NCBI GenBank assembly: GCA_030248195.1
Contig: JASAND010012637.1
Location: forward strand, 50,769 to 114,768
Reading direction: 5' to 3'
Origin: Trissonchulus latispiculum
Lineage: Eukaryota; Nematoda; Enoplea; Enoplida; Ironidae
DNA: 64,000 nucleotides
Positions 58,922 through 64,000 of the stretch are shown one piece after another (the first letter of the stretch is position 1; every line of letters begins with the position of its first letter). The notes under the pieces are model-generated. The model was not told the origin of the DNA and searched no databases. It saw only the letters and a program-made list of their open reading frames with translations. The translations under genes were made by a program, and so were the position numbers.

Positions 58922-58966
58922 TCCGTCTGATGAAGAGTGGGAGAGCCACTCGAAACCGGTAACGGA
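58922..58966 (+). ncRNA. Hammerhead ribozyme motif (type I) of the Penelope-like element
   Basis: All core pieces are present in order. Stem I strand TCCGT (58922-58926), CTGATGA (58927-58933), one extra A, stem II GAGTGG/CCACTC with loop GAGAG (58935-58951), GAAA (58952-58955), a two-pair stem III CC/GG without a loop, TA with the cleavage position after A 58961, and stem I partner ACGGA (58962-58966). Very short stem III is the known trait of hammerheads in Penelope-like elements, where they are thought to work as dimers. Confidence 0.88.
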
Positions 58967-59374
58967 AGAAAGGTGAACGTTGTTTTGGGTCTTCACGTTT
59001 TGGACTGATATTTTATTGAAAAGTAAAAGGTTTGAAGGATTTCAGACCAAAATTTTCACAATTTTCAAAAAATTCTGAACGTCTGGGGGGCTCCGCCCCA
59101 GACCCCCCCCCCATTGTAGCGACAAAAAGACGTCATCAATGCAAATATTTAACGTTCAGAACATTGAAATATCGTTTATGAAGACTGAGCATGCAATATA
59201 TGCTTTGTACTTCTTCTGTAACACGCGAAAAATGCTAAATATAGTTTAAAATGCTGTAAAAACGTGTTAAAACTGCGAAAAGCAAATTTCAGGAAAAACA
59301 CAGATTTTAAAAAACACACATTTTCTTAAAAAAACACACTAAAAAGCACAGGTAAAATTTTGAAAAAACCCCTG

Positions 59375-59647
59375 GTCTATTGCCACCTCCGATTGATTCA
59401 GATCACAGCCAGCAGTTGCCAATTGGTCAGCAATTTCATTCCCTCTGATTCCCGAGTGGCCCGAAATCCACTGGATACTGCATTTTCTTGGGGTGAGCTC
59501 CTTTAGACGCTTCCAGATGTTCCAAGTGAGGGGACTGAAGGTAGTCCTGATTCCAGATTTTAAGACTCTGACCACTGATTGCGAATCAGTTTGTAGTTTC
59601 ATAAACTGCATTATAGTCAGGGGGGGGGAACATGAATAGGGAAGCAA
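59375..59647 (-). pseudogene. LINE RNase H domain fragment
   Basis: Minus strand: MKLQTDSQSVVRVLKSG, then RLKELTPRKCSIQWISGHSG and IRGNEIADQLATAGCD. The TDS, H-S-G-I-x-G-N-E-x-A-D and L-A motifs are those of the RNase H domain of I/Jockey-group LINEs. The part upstream (RT) was not found. The frame continues at 56183-56091 after removal of the hAT-like element, then to the C-terminal fragment at 55929. Confidence 0.87.
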
Positions 59648-59726
59648 GCCTCCAACTTTTTCTTCGTTTGGATTTGGATCGGTTTGAGTATACCGTTACG
59701 TACCGTGGGCAAATACCTATCCAATC

Positions 59727-61085
59727 CAGGGTTTTTTTTTGAAAATCGGGACTGTGTCAAACTTGTGTCCAGCTAATTTTATTTGTGTCCAGCTAAGAAA
59801 AGTTGTGTCCAGAAACAAAATTTCGCGCAGCGCTAATATAATATATATCATTATATAATATATAATATATAATGTAAGTGGTATTTAACGCGCTATTTTA
59901 GTGTAGGAATAAAATTTGTTATTATGCGAATAAATTATATATAGTTGTCTATTGTTTGCAATTGTCTAGCAATTTGCAAGGGTCACCGATGCCACACTTT
60001 TCTTGTTGACGTCGCAAGCCACAGGAACAATGTCTGGGGGTGTTTTTTTCGTCGAAAATTTTTTGCGGAATTTCGCAAAAAATTGCGAATTTCATACTTT
60101 TTAGTTTTTCAAATATAACTAATGAATTTTATTAATTAGGTTGTATTCAAACGTATTTTTAACATTTAACGAACATATACATAGTACGTACTAACCAAGT
60201 TACAACTATTTCTCAAAAGTCGAAGCATGTGTACGTGGTGTTTTGGACAAGAATATAAAATTTAAACGTAGAGATGCGGGTGGTCTGGGGGCGGAGCCCA
60301 GAAACTGAAAATTATGTAAAACTGATGAAAATCCTTGATGGAAACACTCAAAACTTTGATTTCGACTGAAAGGTATGAATATAGAAATTCGCGCAGAAGG
60401 CGCGAAAATTTTTTGGAATTTTCTGCAAAAAGTACCTGAAACACTTGTATTTATTATCGGAGAACTGAAAATTTCTACTCAAGGTCAAAAATTTTTGCGG
60501 AACTTACGCAGAGCTCCGAAAAAGTTGCGGAATTTTCAAAAAAAGTGCGGAATTTCGCAGTTTTTTTCGGCGGACCCCCAGAAGCCGAAGAATTTTTTAA
60601 AAACTAGCCTTCTAAGAAATTAATATTGGCTAATTTTTGCACAAATAATGGCTAAAGTTACCTTGAAATTTCAACTGCCAAATCGGACTAACTTCATCGA
60701 TTTGCTAAACGAAACTTCGCCCTAGAATTGGATTTTCTAAGAAATTATTAAATTAAGTTAAATACAAATATAAATAAAATAAGTAAAAATAGAAATGTTA
60801 AGCATAGGAGGTAGGTACATAGTTGCGGAACGATTAACCAAGTTAAGATAGGTGGCCAAAGCCTAAAGGAGAAAAAATGTAAGGATAAGAGCGGGGGGTC
60901 TGGGGGGCGATAGCTCCCCAGAAAAGTTAGAGCTTTTTTAAAGATTTGGGATGCTCAGGAATTTTTTCTGGACACTTCTCTATGAAAAATTTAGCTGTGT
61001 CTACCTTGTGTCCAGCTAAAAATTTTTGTGTCCAGCTAAGCAATTTTGTGTCTGGACACGCTCCTGGACACAAAAAAAAACCGTG
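59727..61085. mobile_element. hAT-like element with GTGTCCAGCTAA repeats at both ends
   Basis: An exact 8-bp duplication ATCCAATC (59719-59726 and 61086-61093) borders ends CAGGGTTTTTTTTTG and the inverse of CACGGTTTTTTTTTG. TTGTGTCCAGCTAA is repeated near both ends in the same orientation (59768-59815; 61005-61050). Contains the hairpin CGCGCAGAAGGCGCG near 60390 and G-rich blocks at 60280 and 60895. No transposase. Confidence 0.9.
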
Positions 61086-61129
61086 ATCCAATCGTATATT
61101 CAAACTTCTCTTACACCTCTCTCAGCTTT

Positions 61130-61930
61130 TACGTCAAGAAAATGAAGTAAACGCTGGCCAGCAGGCGGATCCACGAAGGATACAAGGCATTAATCATAGA
61201 GAAATAATGAAAAACGCCTGCCTGCAGTCACTAAGGCCGTAGCCTTAGTCCGAACAGGAGAGAGCCAATGGGCGCTGTAGCGCCGCTCTTACCCAGAGAG
61301 AACTAATCTCTGGAGCTCCTGCCTGGTTGTCCAAGAAGGACAGCCAGCTCGGCTCTATCTGTGCTGCAACATAGCCAGAGAAGGTTTTATCAAAACCTCT
61401 CTGACTGTGCTATGCACAGAAAGAGGACTGCAGTGGCCAGCGGTGTTGTCCTTCTTGGACAACCAGGCAGGAGCTCCAGAGATTAGTTCTCTCTGGGTAA
61501 GAGCGCTCACAGCGCCCATTGGCTCTCTCCTGTTCGGACTAAGGCTACGGCCTTAGTGACTGCAGGCAGGCGTTTTTCATTATTTCTCTATGATTAATGC
61601 CTTGTATCCTTCGTGGATCCGCCTGCTGGCCAGCGTTTACTTCATTTTCTTGACGTAAATGCTGTTTGTATCTCTACGGAGATCCGCTGGCCACTGCAGT
61701 CCTCTTTCTGTGCATAGCACAGTCAGAGAGGTTTTGATAAAACCTTCTCTGGCTATGTTGCAGCACAGATAGAGCCGAGCTGGCTGTCCTTCTTGGACAA
61801 CCAGGCAGGAGCTCCAGAGATTAGTTCTCTCTGGGTAAGAGCGCTCACAGCGCCCATTGGCTCTCTCCTGTTCGGACTAAAGCTACGGCCTTAGTGACTG
61901 CAGGCAGGCGTTTTTCATTATTTCTCTATG
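61130..61930. mobile_element. Foldback element of three inverted segments, 15-bp target duplication
   Basis: ACCTCTCTCAGCTTT flanks both sides (61115-61129, 61931-61945). Inside, 61131-61443 is followed by an inverse copy of 61131-61350 (61444-61658) and then an inverse copy of 61185-61443 (61687-61930). A short phrase GGATCCACGAAGGATACAA also resembles sequence just before the Penelope RT (56556-56575). The long duplication suggests insertion primed from a nick, as for LINEs or Penelope-like elements. Confidence 0.8.
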
Positions 61931-61959
61931 ACCTCTCTCAGCTTTGGCAGTAACAGGAT

Positions 61960-62860
61960 TTGTCCATGTTTTTTACCCGCGAATCGGGGAAAAAACATGG
62001 CACGGATTTCTAGCAAGCAACCATGTAGAGTGGTTTAAAAGCGTTGTTTCAGCTGTTTTTAGCGTGCAAAACTACCTAGGCACCATTCTAGCGTCACAAC
62101 AAGCTTAAAACCCGATTTTTTGGTCAAAATGCCAAATCCGCCGTACCTAACCTGTTTGGGCATGAAACCTGCTGGGAACTGGCCATAATATGCAGAATAT
62201 CGCTAGAAATAAGTTATATAGTTGTGTTAAAAATTGCAATATCCCATCATTTTTAAGTTTTTTCAAAATTTTCATTTTTACCATAGAAACTTATGAAACC
62301 TGGCATGTTGATGCTGCAAATCAAATTTTCGAGCTAGAAGCTTCAAAAATGCTCAAAGTTGGCATATTTTGAGTTTTTTAGCGGTTTTAAAGCATTCTCT
62401 TTCCTATAGAAGCATTAGTTACGCCTTCCTGAAGCATACGCAAAAATTTGAAAATTTGGTCACCATGTTTTTCCCCGCTCTAGTGGACCCTATGTGGGGG
62501 AAAAACATGGTCAAATTTTTTTACTGGGTGCACGTAGGGGAAAATCACTATTGCCATGTGATAGAGCAAGTCGAATTATGCCCGCATGCAAATTTATAGT
62601 AGCCAAAGTTGGATGGTTGGTTAGATATATATATACTTGCAAACTTTCGAAAATCCTTAGCATTTTGGCCAATTTTGGGAGGTCAACTTTGGTCAAGTAC
62701 TGTACTTACAGAATCAAACTTAGAAACCAATCTGGTACTGTAGGGTATACTTCTAGACTTGCTCTTTCTAATGGGCTATGCTAGGCAGCTGCAACTGCTA
62801 TGGTTGGGGAGTAGGCGACCATGTTTTTCCCCTTCTTTTCCGTCATGTTTTCCCCCCTGA
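61960..62860. repeat. Stretch with three CATGTTTTTCCCC hairpins
   Basis: CATGTTTTTTACCC...GGGGAAAAAACATGG (61967-62000) and CATGTTTTTCCCC...GGGGGAAAAACATGG (62465-62513) form hairpins. A third copy of the half-motif is doubled at 62820-62858. Part of the stretch (62226-62310) recurs in inverse at 55975-56090. It is probably an uncharacterised transposon. Confidence 0.6.
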
Positions 62861-63020
62861 CTATATTGCAAACATGATTTTCTTAAATGGTGGATACGGG
62901 ATATGTGATGCTTGGAGTACCCTGTTCATAATAGAAGCATCCAGTCTGAGTTTTCTTGCGAGACTATAGAAGTGGAAAATGTATAGCAAAATTAAACTAC
63001 AAAATTTGGTTTGGGAATTG

Positions 63021-63024
<4 letters not shown>

Positions 63025-63059
<35 letters not shown>

Positions 63060-63074
63060 GTATTATATATATAC

Positions 63075-63102
<28 letters not shown>
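63025..63102. repeat. (TA)n microsatellite
   Basis: Two TA runs interrupted by CGTATT and CAAA. Confidence 0.95.
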
Positions 63103-63105
<3 letters not shown>

Positions 63106-63106
63106 T

Positions 63107-63377
63107 CAAGGCCGCACCCAGGGGGGGGGGTTCAAGGGGTCTAGACCCCCCTTTCGGGATGACTAAATGGAAATTTTTTGCTATTTTTATGGCAAAAACA
63201 GCTATTTTTAAAAAATTTTTGCGCCTTCGGCGCGATAATTTACAAATTAACGTCCAATGTACTGTTTTGGAGCAAAAATGCAAAAAATTTTCAAACTCTG
63301 GGGGCTCTGCCCCAAGACCCCCCCTTTGCATATTACCTTGGACCCCCCCCCTTTTCAAAATCCTGGGTGCGGGCCTG
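63107..63377. mobile_element. hAT-like MITE, 271 bp
   Basis: Ends CAAGGCCGCACCCAGG and CCTGGGTGCGGGCCTG (inverse) with ATATGTAT / ATATATAT outside. Carries the TTTTTGCGCCTTCGGCGCG hairpin near 63217 and the CTGGGGGCTCTGCCCCAAGA block near 63298. Confidence 0.82.
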
Positions 63378-63722
63378 ATATATATATATATAGGAAAAAT
63401 GCTCCTTGCAGTCGCATGTAAAATGCAATATGAGCTATGACGGTCAACATTTAAATATGTCAAGGACAAGATTTAAAACTTCTAATATGAGCCAGCATCT
63501 AAATCGGTAAAGGACAAGCTGTAACTGGCTAATATATTGACTGGCACTGACTGTAACTGGCATATTGACGCTCGCTGCCGTGGTTTCAACGGCTTGACAT
63601 CACGACGACCCCTTACCATCTTGCCTACAGACTCTTTACTTTTATTCCCAATCCCAAGTCTGAACAAATCCTCACCGTCTTGCGTAATGCCATTAGCTTC
63701 ATATAATGTTTGGTTATAGGTG

Positions 63723-63926
<204 letters not shown>

Positions 63927-64000
63927 TGTAGTAGGTTTGTTATATAATTTTCCTGCAAACACCAAAATATGTATAATTTAGGTGCTCCATGACTCTGTGC

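Larger units (their letters stand above)
56577..58970 (+). mobile_element. Penelope-like retroelement, 5'-truncated
   Basis: Contains in order the C-terminal part of a Penelope-type reverse transcriptase, a GIY-YIG endonuclease, an inserted palindrome (58270-58875) and a hammerhead ribozyme (58922-58966), the known parts of endonuclease-bearing Penelope-like elements. The 5' half of the RT is absent. It lies within a hAT-like element. Confidence 0.9.
56184..59374. mobile_element. Composite hAT-like element carrying a Penelope-like element
   Basis: The exact 8-bp duplication GTCTATTG (56176-56183, 59375-59382) borders ends CACTGTTTTTTTG and the inverse of CAGGGGTTTTTTC. Both margins share inverse blocks with ACACTAAAAAGCACA. 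Removing the element and one duplication restores the LINE reading frame (minus strand, SEVAID-YATANSAIKR), which proves the borders. Inside lies a Penelope-like retroelement (56577-58970). Confidence 0.9.

Noticed and set aside
60318..60350. Second hammerhead candidate with CTGATGA...GAAAC
   Set aside because: The bases between cannot form a proper stem II and no stem I partner is present.
62861..63469. 202-residue minus frame with Ile-Tyr repeats
   Set aside because: It runs through (TA)n tracts and a hAT-like MITE.

Overview
The window is nuclear DNA of an animal: AT-rich, dominated by transposable elements and simple repeats, with genes broken into short exons by GT-AG introns. No bacterial-style gene, operon or CRISPR is present. 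Metazoan origin follows from split immunoglobulin (Ig) exons, an extended Tudor domain, a CARD protein, a Penelope-like retroelement, a tRNA-derived SINE and many hAT-type elements. The species cannot be told from the sequence; an invertebrate seems likely.

Genes. (1) Minus strand, 59-2165: four consecutive exons of an Ig-superfamily protein (one V-type and one I-set domain) with matching intron phases; the gene runs off the left edge. (2) Plus strand, 20917-21799: an intronless TBP-like ORF overlapped in another frame by an ORF resembling a double-stranded-RNA-binding domain. (3) Minus strand, 22578-21953: a two-exon CARD protein (170 residues) convergent with pair 2. (4) Minus strand, 35346-32733: three in-phase exons ending an unrecognised protein with a basic stretch, a hydrophobic segment and a Cys-rich tail. 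(5) Plus strand, 37250-45070: three exons that together make one I-set Ig domain of the giant-muscle-protein (titin/twitchin) type. (6) Minus strand, 49500-47166: exons of an extended Tudor domain, the piRNA-pathway type. Genes 4 and 6 could be one transcription unit with gene 5 nested in an intron, but the joining exons were not found.

Mobile DNA. At least ten non-autonomous hAT-like elements are bounded by 8-bp direct repeats. Two are kilobase-scale with GC-rich ends (5566-6689, 16405-20657), and one (56184-59374) carries a Penelope-like element inside it and itself interrupts a LINE. A TTAA-flanked inverted-repeat family has three copies; one TA-flanked element is a 1.35-kb near-palindrome. 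Two large Helentron/HINE-like elements (30050-32660, 50464-54619) each carry 185-bp inverted arms, an array of 145-bp satellite units and a terminal hairpin. The Penelope-like element has RT, a GIY-YIG endonuclease and a complete hammerhead ribozyme motif.

Long gene-free stretches: 2200-12290 (apart from a hAT element and one doubtful exon), 13150-16400, 25350-32700 and 50300-64000 hold repeats or nothing recognisable. Most open frames in these stretches are translations of repeats.
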